Below, piece by piece: positions 56,772 to 64,000 of a stretch of 64,000 nucleotides of DNA. Below the pieces are notes generated by a model, which saw only the letters and a list, made by a program, of their open reading frames with translations, was not told the DNA's origin and made no database searches. Numbering within the stretch: the stretch's first letter is position 1; each line of letters begins with the position of its first letter. This DNA is from Verrucomicrobia bacterium Tous-C9LFEB (GTDB lineage: Bacteria > Acidobacteriota > Terriglobia > Terriglobales > Acidobacteriaceae): the NCBI GenBank assembly GCA_903970445.1, contig CAJCIP010000058.1, forward strand, positions 1 through 64,000, written 5' to 3'. The position numbers and the translations under genes were made by a program.

Positions 56772-57188
56772 ATGGCCAATACACCTTTGTTCACGCCGCG
56801 CGAAGCCGCACGCATGCTCGGCATCAGCTATCCGACGATTAAGCAGTGGATACTCGCAGGCAAGCTGAAGACCGCTACGACGCCGGGTGGGCACCATCGG
56901 TTGAGTGAAGCCGCGCTGCGCCCGCTATTGACGAAAGACAAGGAGAAGCCCGCAAAGGAATCTCGCGAACGCTATCGTCGTGTTTCCGGACGCAATCAAC
57001 TCATCGGCCGCGTGTTGAGCGTACGCATCGAAGGCTTGCTTGCGCAGGTGGTGATGGACGTGGAAGGCCAGCAGATCACCAGCATCATTACCGCAGAAGC
57101 AGCACGTGAACTGCGGCTGAAAAAGGGTGATGTCGCGGCGGCGTTGATCAAGTCTACCGATGTGATGATCGAGCGAATCGAGCCGTAA
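56772..57188 (+). CDS. HTH (MerR/excisionase-type) plus TOBE/molbindin protein
   Basis: A 138-residue protein. Residues about 5-50 are a MerR/excisionase-like helix-turn-helix (LFTPREAARMLGISYPTIKQ, then GGHHRLSE). Residues about 70-138 form a TOBE/Mop domain (SGRNQLIGRVLSVRIEGLLA, and IIT-AEAARELRLKKGDVAAA), which binds molybdate or tungstate in Mop proteins. A molybdate-responsive regulator is likely; no mod or moa genes are nearby. An ATG at 56763 would add three residues. Confidence 0.87.
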   Translation: MANTPLFTPREAARMLGISYPTIKQWILAGKLKTATTPGGHHRLSEAALRPLLTKDKEKPAKESRERYRRVSGRNQLIGRVLSVRIEGLLAQVVMDVEGQQITSIITAEAARELRLKKGDVAAALIKSTDVMIERIEP

Positions 57189-57495
57189 ATCGTAGCGACT
57201 TGGATTGGACGTAAATTTGTTTACGCCGCGCTTGTCGGCATCGAGGGCTAAAGCCTCCGCTTCTAGCGAACACGTCGATCTATCTCGGAGGCCGAAGCCT
57301 TCCATCAACCTCAGTCGAAAAGACGGCCCCAGGAGCACCTCTGAATGCGGCTTGAGTCGCCGGGATAGATCGTCGATACGTTACCCGTTGCAGCGTTAGC
57401 CACCGAGATGCGACGGCTGCGATACGTCACGATCAAGCGTCGCAGCCATACAGCCAGGACCAAGGCTATCGATTTCAACCATGTAAAATCGTAGT
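57189..57495. other. Gap with REP copies before the TonB transporter
   Basis: About 300 bases. REP-like copies GGGCTAAAGCCTCC (about 57245-57258) and GGAGGCCGAAGCCTTCC (about 57287-57303), the latter preceded by CGATCTATCTCGG as in the 51.8 kb array. The rest contains no recognised feature except the short region before the TonB start. Confidence 0.6.
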
Positions 57496-60400
57496 ATGCC
57501 TTTAAAGAAGTACCTGTCCCTGCGGGTTTGTTCCGCGTACGCAGCCATGTGTTTCTCGCTCTTCGCAGTTTCCCCAATACATGCACAAATTCTCGGAGAA
57601 CTAAGAGGCCGCATTACGGACGCATCGGGTGCCTCGCTCGCTGGAGCCGAGGTCACGCTCACGCAGACTTCCACTGGGGTGAAACAAAAGTTTGTCTCAA
57701 CGGGTTCCGGTGAGTTCGACTTCACTCAGCTCAACTCGGGTACCTATAGCGTGCATGTTGTGCTTTCCGGCTTCGCCACTCTCGATCGCAGCAACGTGAC
57801 TGTAACTACCGGCCAAACGGTGAGTGTTGATTTGCCGCTGAAGGCTGGGGAGGTTGGCCAGACCGTCAACGTAACGTCCGACGTGCCTTTGCTGCAGAGC
57901 GCAACCAGCGACATCGCGACGACCATCGTTGGCAGCACCGTACGCGCGTTACCACTGAACTCGCGCAACTTCATCCAACTCGCGCAGCTTGCGCCGGGCG
58001 TCGAACTGCCGCCCGGAACGCTGCTGCCGCGCATCAATGGCGGCCGTCCGCGCACGAATGAATACCTTTATGACGGCATCTCGGCTTTGCAGCCTGAGCC
58101 CGGCCAGGTGGCGTTCTTTCCCATCATTGATGACATCGCCGAGTTCACGATTGAGGCCAATAACGTGCCTGCGGAGTTCGGACGCTTCAATGGCGGCGTG
58201 GTGAACGTGGCAACGCGGAGCGGCGGCAATCAGTTCCACGGCAGCTTGTACGAGTTCTTCCGCAACGAGGATCTGAACGCACGCAACTACTTCGCTTCCG
58301 CGGCAGCACGCAAGCCGGAGTATCGCCGCAATCTTTACGGCGGCACGATTGGTGGTCCGGCGCTGCACGACAGGCTGTTCTTCTTCGGCGACTACCAGGG
58401 CATCAAGCAGCGGATTGGCGTGACGCGCATCTCCACCGTGCCGACGCTTGCGGAGCGCGGTGGGAACTTCTCCGGTGTATCGAAAATCTATAACCCGGCG
58501 ACCACTTTGCAGACGGGCACAACCATTACTCGGACGGAGTTCACGGGCGACACAATCAATCCCGCAGTCACACCATTTGATCCGGCGGCCGTTGCACTGC
58601 TCACGCGCATACCGACGCCAACAAGCGCGAGCGCAGCGAACAACTACACACGCACGGCGAACGATGACGACCATCAGAATCAGCTCGACTTTCGCGTTGA
58701 CGGCGCGCGCGGAACACGCGATCGCATCTTCGCGCGCTACACGTATTACAGCGAAGTAGAACAGCCCTCGACGCCGTTTCCGGACGGCTCCGGTGCAATC
58801 ACGGGCTCAGTGATTGGGACCAGCAGCGTCACTGGACTGTCTAACATTCTCGGCCAGCAGATTGCGATCAACGAGACACACACGTTCTCGCCTACGCTCG
58901 TGAACAATTTTCGCATCGGCTACACGCGACGCGGCAACACGCAGGCCGGCGCGCTGCTGGGCAGCACGGCTTCCAATGCGCTCGGCATTCCGGGCATCCC
59001 CACCAATGCTGCATTAAGCAATGCTCTGCCGCTGTTTACCTTTACCGGCTTCCAGCAGATAGGATCCAGCGCGAGCACGTCGCAGCAGTACCAGACCGCC
59101 GTCGGCGAACTGGTGGAGCAGGTCATCTTCACACGTGGAGCGCACTCGCTGAAAGCTGGCGCTGATCTCCGTCGCTATGAGTTGAATGCGATTTCACCGC
59201 CAAATCCGACGGGCTCGTTCGCCTTCACAACGACGGGCACGGATGAAACAGGCACACTCAGCACCGGTGCCAAAGGCGCGGTTGGCGGGAACGCTTTCGC
59301 AAGCTTTTTACTTGGCCAGGTAGATACTTTTTCGATCGACCTGCAGCAGCGAACGATTCGTCCGCGCGACTACATTCACGAGTTCTTCCTGCAAGACGAC
59401 TGGCGTGTTTCACGAAGGCTGACGCTGAACATTGGCGCGCGCTGGACGCTGCATCTGCCCTCTACTGAAACGCACAATCAGGGTGCGGTATTCAACCTCG
59501 GTACGCAGCAACTCGATTACCTTGGCGTGAACGGATATCCGCGTTCCGCACGTGAGCTGCACTATGGCAACGTGGCACCGCGTGTCGGCTTCGCGTTTTC
59601 CGTGGATGAGAAGACGGTAATTCGCTCGGGCTTCGGCATCGTGTTTATCGATCAGAGCGGCATCACGACGCCGTTCACCACTCCGCAGTATCCGTTCATC
59701 CAGAACGTGCAGCAGAAGACTCAGGACAGCTACACGGCTCCGTTCAAGCTTTCGAATGGGCCCACTGTCGTGCCAGTCGGGCTAACGCCGAACGCAGGTC
59801 TTGGACAGAGTGTGTACACAGCGAACCGGCAGGCGGGTTCCGGCTATGTCGAGCAGTACAACCTCGCCGTGCAGCGTTCGGTTACGACCAACTTCTCCTT
59901 CGAAGTCGCCTATGCCGGCTCGCACGTTGTGCATGTCGGCATTCCTGATCAGAACTTGAACCAACTCACGGCGACGCAGCTCGCCATGGGGACGGCGCTG
60001 ACCGCGAAGGTGACCAACCCGTACTACGGCCAGCTGCCATCGTCGTCGACGCTGGACACGCCGACCATTGCCGAGGCACAGCTGCTCAAGCCGTATCCGC
60101 GTTTTCAAAATGTCGCTATCTACCGCAACAATACGGGTACGACGAATTACAACGCGATCGAGGCAAAGGTGCAGCAGCGGATGAACCACGGGTTATCTAT
60201 GCTTTTTGCCTATACACATTCCAAGCTGATCGATGATGCGTCGTCGGTGTTCTCTTCGACAGTGCTTTCCTCGCCAAACACTTCCTCGCTCGTTGCGGCC
60301 GACACCTATCGCCCTTACCTCGAACGTGACTCGTCTTCAGGGGACATGCCGAATGTGTTGACGGCGAGCGGGACGTGGGAGATCGCGAAGTTTGCGGGAC

Positions 60401-60906
60401 ATGGGTTCCTCACGCCGGTGCTTGGTGGCTGGACGCTCGATGGTATCTACACAATGCAAAGCGGCATGCCTGTCACGGTGACGCAGGCAACGAATAACAA
60501 CAGCTTCGCAGGGATTGTGTTGCAGCGGCCCAACATTGTTGCGAACCCGAAGATCGCGAGCAATCAGCGCACCGTCAACCACTGGTTCAATAACGACAGT
60601 CCCACCGTCGCTACCAGCTACCAGGGCACGCCGGCCTTTACCAACGCGCCGCAGTTTACCTTCGGGAGCGCTTCTCGTAATCCAGTGCGTGGGCCTGCAT
60701 TCCGCGACCTGGACATGGCGTTGGTCAAGCACACGCGCTTCGGTGAGCACTTCGACGCAGAGTTTCGCGCGGAAGTGTTCGACGTGACGAACACACCGGC
60801 ATTCGCGCAGCCGAGCGGGTCCTACGGAAGCGCCGCGTTCGGAACGATTACGGCTACTGTGACTGATCCGCGTGTTGTGCAGTTCGCGTTGAAGCTGACG
60901 CGGTAG
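57496..60906 (+). CDS. Oar-like TonB-dependent outer-membrane transporter
   Basis: A 1136-residue outer-membrane protein. Signal peptide about 1-32 (SLFAVSPIHAQ). Residues about 33-120 are a carboxypeptidase regulatory-like (CNA-B-type) domain (GRITDASGASLAGAEVTLTQ). Residues about 125-235 are a TonB plug, and the remainder is a beta-barrel of the Oar type (FHGSLYEFFRNEDLNARNYF). Acidobacteria encode many such receptors, probably for carbohydrates or peptides. No substrate gene is adjacent and no TonB box was fixed. Confidence 0.93.
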   Translation: MPLKKYLSLRVCSAYAAMCFSLFAVSPIHAQILGELRGRITDASGASLAGAEVTLTQTSTGVKQKFVSTGSGEFDFTQLNSGTYSVHVVLSGFATLDRSNVTVTTGQTVSVDLPLKAGEVGQTVNVTSDVPLLQSATSDIATTIVGSTVRALPLNSRNFIQLAQLAPGVELPPGTLLPRINGGRPRTNEYLYDGISALQPEPGQVAFFPIIDDIAEFTIEANNVPAEFGRFNGGVVNVATRSGGNQFHGSLYEFFRNEDLNARNYFASAAARKPEYRRNLYGGTIGGPALHDRLFFFGDYQGIKQRIGVTRISTVPTLAERGGNFSGVSKIYNPATTLQTGTTITRTEFTGDTINPAVTPFDPAAVALLTRIPTPTSASAANNYTRTANDDDHQNQLDFRVDGARGTRDRIFARYTYYSEVEQPSTPFPDGSGAITGSVIGTSSVTGLSNILGQQIAINETHTFSPTLVNNFRIGYTRRGNTQAGALLGSTASNALGIPGIPTNAALSNALPLFTFTGFQQIGSSASTSQQYQTAVGELVEQVIFTRGAHSLKAGADLRRYELNAISPPNPTGSFAFTTTGTDETGTLSTGAKGAVGGNAFASFLLGQVDTFSIDLQQRTIRPRDYIHEFFLQDDWRVSRRLTLNIGARWTLHLPSTETHNQGAVFNLGTQQLDYLGVNGYPRSARELHYGNVAPRVGFAFSVDEKTVIRSGFGIVFIDQSGITTPFTTPQYPFIQNVQQKTQDSYTAPFKLSNGPTVVPVGLTPNAGLGQSVYTANRQAGSGYVEQYNLAVQRSVTTNFSFEVAYAGSHVVHVGIPDQNLNQLTATQLAMGTALTAKVTNPYYGQLPSSSTLDTPTIAEAQLLKPYPRFQNVAIYRNNTGTTNYNAIEAKVQQRMNHGLSMLFAYTHSKLIDDASSVFSSTVLSSPNTSSLVAADTYRPYLERDSSSGDMPNVLTASGTWEIAKFAGHGFLTPVLGGWTLDGIYTMQSGMPVTVTQATNNNSFAGIVLQRPNIVANPKIASNQRTVNHWFNNDSPTVATSYQGTPAFTNAPQFTFGSASRNPVRGPAFRDLDMALVKHTRFGEHFDAEFRAEVFDVTNTPAFAQPSGSYGSAAFGTITATVTDPRVVQFALKLTR

Positions 60907-60933
60907 TGTTCACAACTCAGAAACAACGAGCGC

Positions 60934-62037
60934 TCAGGATCTTTGGGGCACGGGTTGTTTCACGAAGCGGTCGCGCACGAAAGCGAAGCTCAGCCAGACA
61001 AAGTCGACCACCAGCGCGATGCCACCGCCGATAGCTGTGTTCAGCATGCGAAAGTGCGCCGCCGCCGGTTGCGAAAAGCCGCCGAAGCGGAAGGAGTACA
61101 CGATGTACAGCGTGAGAAAGAGCGAAAAGAGCGCATAATTCACGGCCTGCACGGCGTACGAAGCCCACGCACAGATCATCACCAGCGCGAAGACGATTGG
61201 CGTCGTGGTGTGCAGATACAGAGCTGAGAGCACCGCGATCGTCGCTCCGGCAACAGTGCCCAGCAGCCTTGCGGTTCCACGGCTGAGTGTATTCGTCCAC
61301 TCAGGCTTCAACACGAGCACGGCGGTCATCGGCGCCCAATAGCCGTTGGGCAAGTGACGATGCCGGTAAAACAAAGTGGCGCTGCACAACGTTACCGCGA
61401 GGCGAACAATGTAGCTAACAGTCGCGGACGCGCTGCTACTGCGCAGGGACTTGATGACCGCGTTCCAGAGGTCCCTCACGCGGTTGCGCAGCCGGTAATG
61501 CAGCGGCGGGGCTGACTGCGATGCGAAGGTGACACGCCGAAACCGATGCGCGATGGCGTACACCGTGATCTGCAGCAGGCCGCCAAGAATAATCATCGAA
61601 GCGCGCCCGATGGCATAATGCGGGCCAAGCGGAAAACCGCCGGCGATGATGGCAAAGACGGCACACTGTTGCCCGATCCATCCCGCGGTGGCGCTCAGAT
61701 CCGCCAACAATCCGTAGTTGATCGACGCAATCACGGCGACGAGGATCACTCCAGGTGTCCACTGCGCAGCGAGACTGCCGATGAGGGTCGCCGAAGCAAT
61801 CCCCAAGGTCAGGATCGACATGCTTAGCAGCGTGGAAGCAAGCGCTTCGTGGAAAACGGCAAAACCCACAGTAAACGCCGCACCCGCTGCGATCGCGCCA
61901 GCGCTGGCGTGTCCCGTGGCATGACCAACAATCAACGCGATGGCAATCGCGATTGTGGACTGCACGGCACGCCGAGGCGCGCGGTTCGCCCAAGGAAAGG
62001 CAACTGTGTCGACCGAGATGTCTTGCAGGAGGGGCAT
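60934..62037 (-). CDS. FUSC-family inner-membrane transporter-like protein
   Basis: A 367-residue protein with two hydrophobic blocks of about five helices each, separated by a basic soluble linker (HYRLRNRVRDLWNAVIKSLR). The second block includes HLPNGYWAPMTAVLVLKPEW, TNTLSRGTARLLGTVAGATI, the conserved FUSC sequence also seen in AaeB/YccS efflux proteins. It probably exports aromatic acids or similar compounds. It lacks the large C-terminal cytoplasmic domain of AaeB. Confidence 0.87.
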   Translation of the reverse strand: MPLLQDISVDTVAFPWANRAPRRAVQSTIAIAIALIVGHATGHASAGAIAAGAAFTVGFAVFHEALASTLLSMSILTLGIASATLIGSLAAQWTPGVILVAVIASINYGLLADLSATAGWIGQQCAVFAIIAGGFPLGPHYAIGRASMIILGGLLQITVYAIAHRFRRVTFASQSAPPLHYRLRNRVRDLWNAVIKSLRSSSASATVSYIVRLAVTLCSATLFYRHRHLPNGYWAPMTAVLVLKPEWTNTLSRGTARLLGTVAGATIAVLSALYLHTTTPIVFALVMICAWASYAVQAVNYALFSLFLTLYIVYSFRFGGFSQPAAAHFRMLNTAIGGGIALVVDFVWLSFAFVRDRFVKQPVPQRS

Positions 62038-62091
62038 CGAAGTAGTTGGTGTAATTAGACTGTCGGCCTAGAGCATTCAACTCGGAGAAGA

Positions 62092-62475
62092 TTAGCGCAC
62101 GATATGTATTGGGCAGCCGACATCAATCCTGGCCCATGCACGATCCGTCGTGATCGCCTCTGCGTTTGACTGGAGAGCCAGAGCAAGACACGCGCGGTCC
62201 CCAAGAGAAAGACCGGCATGTTTCGTTGAGGCCTGAAGAAGTCCCGTCATTCTCGCCTGCTCTGGGGTAAAGATCTCAATCGCGTGTAATAGCCCAAAAA
62301 CTGCTTCAATGCGGTGAGTCTCAAGCATGTTGATTTGGTGCAACTTCGTCCAGACTTCGGCGAAATTGACCGAACTCATGGTTGAACCCTTAAGATAGCC
62401 GAGAGCATTTATGTTCAGCTGCTCCCTAAACAAAACGGCGAGGAGGAAGGAAGAATCGAGCACATACTTACTCAC
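62092..62475 (-). CDS. PIN-domain toxin (VapC-like)
   Basis: A 127-residue PIN ribonuclease from GTG 62475. The acidic residues are present: D7 in YVLDSSFLL, Glu in SSVNFAEVW, Asp in GLSLGDRACLALA and Asp in EAITTDRAW. VapC toxins cleave tRNA or rRNA. The start overlaps the antitoxin stop by 8 bases. An upstream in-frame start at 62502 is less likely. Confidence 0.9.
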   Translation of the reverse strand: MSKYVLDSSFLLAVLFREQLNINALGYLKGSTMSSVNFAEVWTKLHQINMLETHRIEAVFGLLHAIEIFTPEQARMTGLLQASTKHAGLSLGDRACLALALQSNAEAITTDRAWARIDVGCPIHIVR

Positions 62476-62758
62476 GTGCCGCTTCAGCCCGCCTTTCGGC
62501 AATCAATTCTTTTGATAAATCGCGCTTGGATGGATTGTGCTTGCGGACCTCTTCACGAGCCGCTTCCACAATCGCGCGGACTTCTTCCAAGGATTTGCGT
62601 GGCTTCGAAGCTTGGGCGGACGCAGCCTCAAGAGCGGCGCTCAGAACAAAACTGCTGACGGAGCGATTAGCACGCGCGGCTGCCTGAGTCAGCACCTTAT
62701 GCTGCCCGGGCGTTGCACGAACTCCAAGCGGCTTACGGGTAACGGATAATACGGCCAT
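62468..62758 (-). CDS. DUF1778 ribbon-helix-helix antitoxin
   Basis: A 96-residue protein with an N-terminal RHH of the DUF1778/TacA type (LGVRATPGQHKVLTQAAARA then SSFVLSAALEAA). DUF1778 proteins usually pair with GNAT acetyltransferase toxins; here the partner is a PIN protein. It probably represses its own operon. ATG at 62758. Confidence 0.82.
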   Translation of the reverse strand: MAVLSVTRKPLGVRATPGQHKVLTQAAARANRSVSSFVLSAALEAASAQASKPRKSLEEVRAIVEAAREEVRKHNPSKRDLSKELIAERRAEAARE

Positions 62759-62768
62759 GTAGACAGTA

Positions 62769-62776
62769 TGTATACA
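62769..62776. promoter_or_regulatory. Candidate TA operator palindrome
   Basis: TGTATACA, a perfect 8-base palindrome 10 bases upstream of the antitoxin ATG, the usual place for autorepression by RHH antitoxins. A second site was not found. Inference only. Confidence 0.4.
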
Positions 62777-62835
62777 GATAAGAGGGCGGTCAACCTTTGG
62801 ATGGTCAAGTTCTCACTCACTGCGGCGGCCTAGAT

Positions 62836-64000
62836 TTATCCCGGAATCATCCGCAGCACCTTCAGCAAGGCCTCGCGTGGAATTCTCTCCTGCGTTCCCG
62901 TTGCAAAAGTTTTCACCGTTACGGTATGACTCGCTACTTCGTCTTCGCCCAGCAGCATAATGTGGCGCGCTAGTTTGTCGGCGGTGTCGAAGCTCTTGCG
63001 CAGCTTGAAGCTGCCGTCGCCGACTTCGATGGTCAGCCCTTCTTTACGCAGATCGCGTGCGAGCTTCAGGGCTGCGGCGTTCTGCCCGGCACTCAAAGGG
63101 GCGATGTAGGCGTCAAGCTTCCTGGCTTTTTCAACCTGCGATTCTATGTCCGAGCCTGCTTGCTTCGCGTCGCGCTCGGCTTCTTCGATCTGCGCCTGCA
63201 GCGTGAGGATGAGGCGGTCTTCACCGATGGCGAAGCCAATGCCGGGGGCTTTCGGGCCGCCGAGCATCTCGCTTAGGCCGTCGTAGCGTCCGCCCCCGAG
63301 CAGCGCGTTCTGCGTGCCCAGTCCAGTGGTTACCGTGAATTCGAAGGTGGTGCGTGTGTAGTAGTCGAGTCCGCGCACGAGGCGCGGATTCACGTGGTAC
63401 GGCACGCCACAGGCATCGAGCGCGGCGAGCACCTGTGCGAAGTGTTCGCGCGATGCGTCGCTCAGGAAGTCCGCAATCTTTGGCAGCGCATTGATGATGT
63501 CCTGGTCCTGTTCCTCTTTTGAATCAAGTACGCGCAGAGGATTGGTTTCCGCCCGGCGCTGATTGTCAGGGCACATGCGTTCTCGAACTGGAGCAAGTGC
63601 TTCGCGAAGAGCGACGTTAAAACGCGTGCGATCCTCTGCATTGCCGACTGAGTTCAGTTCCAGCCGCCAGCCTTTTACGCCCAGTTCATCAAGGTAGCTC
63701 GCGAGCATTTCCAGCAGCTCGGCGTCACGCAACGGTGACTCCGAGCCGGATGTCTGCGGGCCGATGACCTCCGCGCCAATCTGCCAGAACTGGCGATAGC
63801 GGCCACGCTGCGGGCGCTCGCGCCGAAACTGCGGACCGATGTAATACAGCTTTTGCAGCGAGCCTGTCTCGCCGAGTTTGTGCTCGATGTACGCGCGAAC
63901 GACACCGGCGGTGGATTCAGGGCGAAGCGTGAGCGACTGCGCTTTTTCGCTGGCCGCGCGCGCGCGGTCTTCCCAGGTGAACATCTCTTTCGACACGATG
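62836..64000 (-). CDS. hisS: Histidyl-tRNA synthetase, C-terminal part (5' end off window)
   Basis: The last 388 or so codons of HisRS. The first visible residues read IVSKEMFTW, the well-conserved segment near residue 70 of full-length enzymes, so the gene continues past the window edge. Class II motif 2 (LYYIGPQFRRERPQRGRYRQ), the HisA signature LVRGLDYYTRTTFEF and motif 3 (GFAIGEDRLIL) are intact, followed by a C-terminal anticodon-binding domain. It attaches histidine to tRNA-His. Confidence 0.95.
   Translation of the reverse strand, partial: IVSKEMFTWEDRARAASEKAQSLTLRPESTAGVVRAYIEHKLGETGSLQKLYYIGPQFRRERPQRGRYRQFWQIGAEVIGPQTSGSESPLRDAELLEMLASYLDELGVKGWRLELNSVGNAEDRTRFNVALREALAPVRERMCPDNQRRAETNPLRVLDSKEEQDQDIINALPKIADFLSDASREHFAQVLAALDACGVPYHVNPRLVRGLDYYTRTTFEFTVTTGLGTQNALLGGGRYDGLSEMLGGPKAPGIGFAIGEDRLILTLQAQIEEAERDAKQAGSDIESQVEKARKLDAYIAPLSAGQNAAALKLARDLRKEGLTIEVGDGSFKLRKSFDTADKLARHIMLLGEDEVASHTVTVKTFATGTQERIPREALLKVLRMIPG

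Overview
The window reads as chromosomal DNA of an Acidobacteriota soil bacterium, most likely family Acidobacteriaceae (Terriglobus/Granulicella/Edaphobacter type). This is an inference from gene content: a large Oar-like TonB-dependent transporter with an N-terminal carboxypeptidase-regulatory domain, an NHL-repeat/choice-of-anchor secreted protein, a Ser/Thr kinase with TolB-like and TPR regions, many glycoside hydrolases (GH13, GH3, GH57), and an Alternative Complex III plus caa3-oxidase operon. The DNA is GC-rich. No rRNA or tRNA gene was recognised.

Layout. 1-5.1 kb is a variable island: a decayed glycine-rich-domain pseudogene, an AT-richer two-gene DUF262/HEPN pair (candidate defence system), and three paralogous single-pass membrane proteins, the middle one truncated next to a toxin-antitoxin-like pair. 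5.1-10.4 kb holds a GAF-PAS sensor, a small DUF3606 protein, a thioesterase, a cNMP-binding/DUF1003 membrane protein, and a glycosyltransferase-39 gene carrying in-frame copies of an interspersed repeat. 10.4-24.1 kb has a Rieske oxygenase, a secreted NHL protein, a DUF2199 protein, a Ser/Thr kinase, a secreted GH13 enzyme, a DUF433/DUF5615 TA-like pair, an MBL hydrolase, a small exported protein and a GH57/DUF3536 enzyme.

24.2-26.2 kb is the most interesting locus: a two-gene operon of an HExxH (M48-like) metallopeptidase followed four bases later by a protein that matches bacterial gasdermins in length, N-terminal cysteine and overall pattern. It suggests a protease-gated pore-forming abortive-infection module with an unusual protease partner. 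It is followed by a secreted GH3 beta-glucosidase, an AlkA-type DNA glycosylase and a decayed AbrB/Doc TA remnant.

30.6-44.7 kb is one long respiratory operon: actABCDEF (Alternative Complex III, quinol to cytochrome c), a small membrane protein, a Sco copper chaperone, and coxBACD (A2-type caa3 oxidase), closed by a clear rho-independent terminator. 44.8-64 kb contains a TrmJ-like methyltransferase, a MASE1-PAS-GGDEF cyclase, an exported repeat protein, DnaG primase, a frameshifted REP-associated transposase with its hairpin repeats, an NAD(P)-binding protein, an orphan Flp pilin, a DPP-IV-like peptidase, a lipoprotein, an HTH-TOBE protein, a TonB-dependent transporter, a FUSC transporter, a DUF1778/PIN TA pair, and the C-terminal part of HisS running off the end.

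The recurring theme outside the respiratory operon is mobile and selfish sequence: four TA-like modules (one dead), REP hairpins with a broken RAYT, a second repeat family inserted even inside a coding gene, and low-complexity strings around gene ends.
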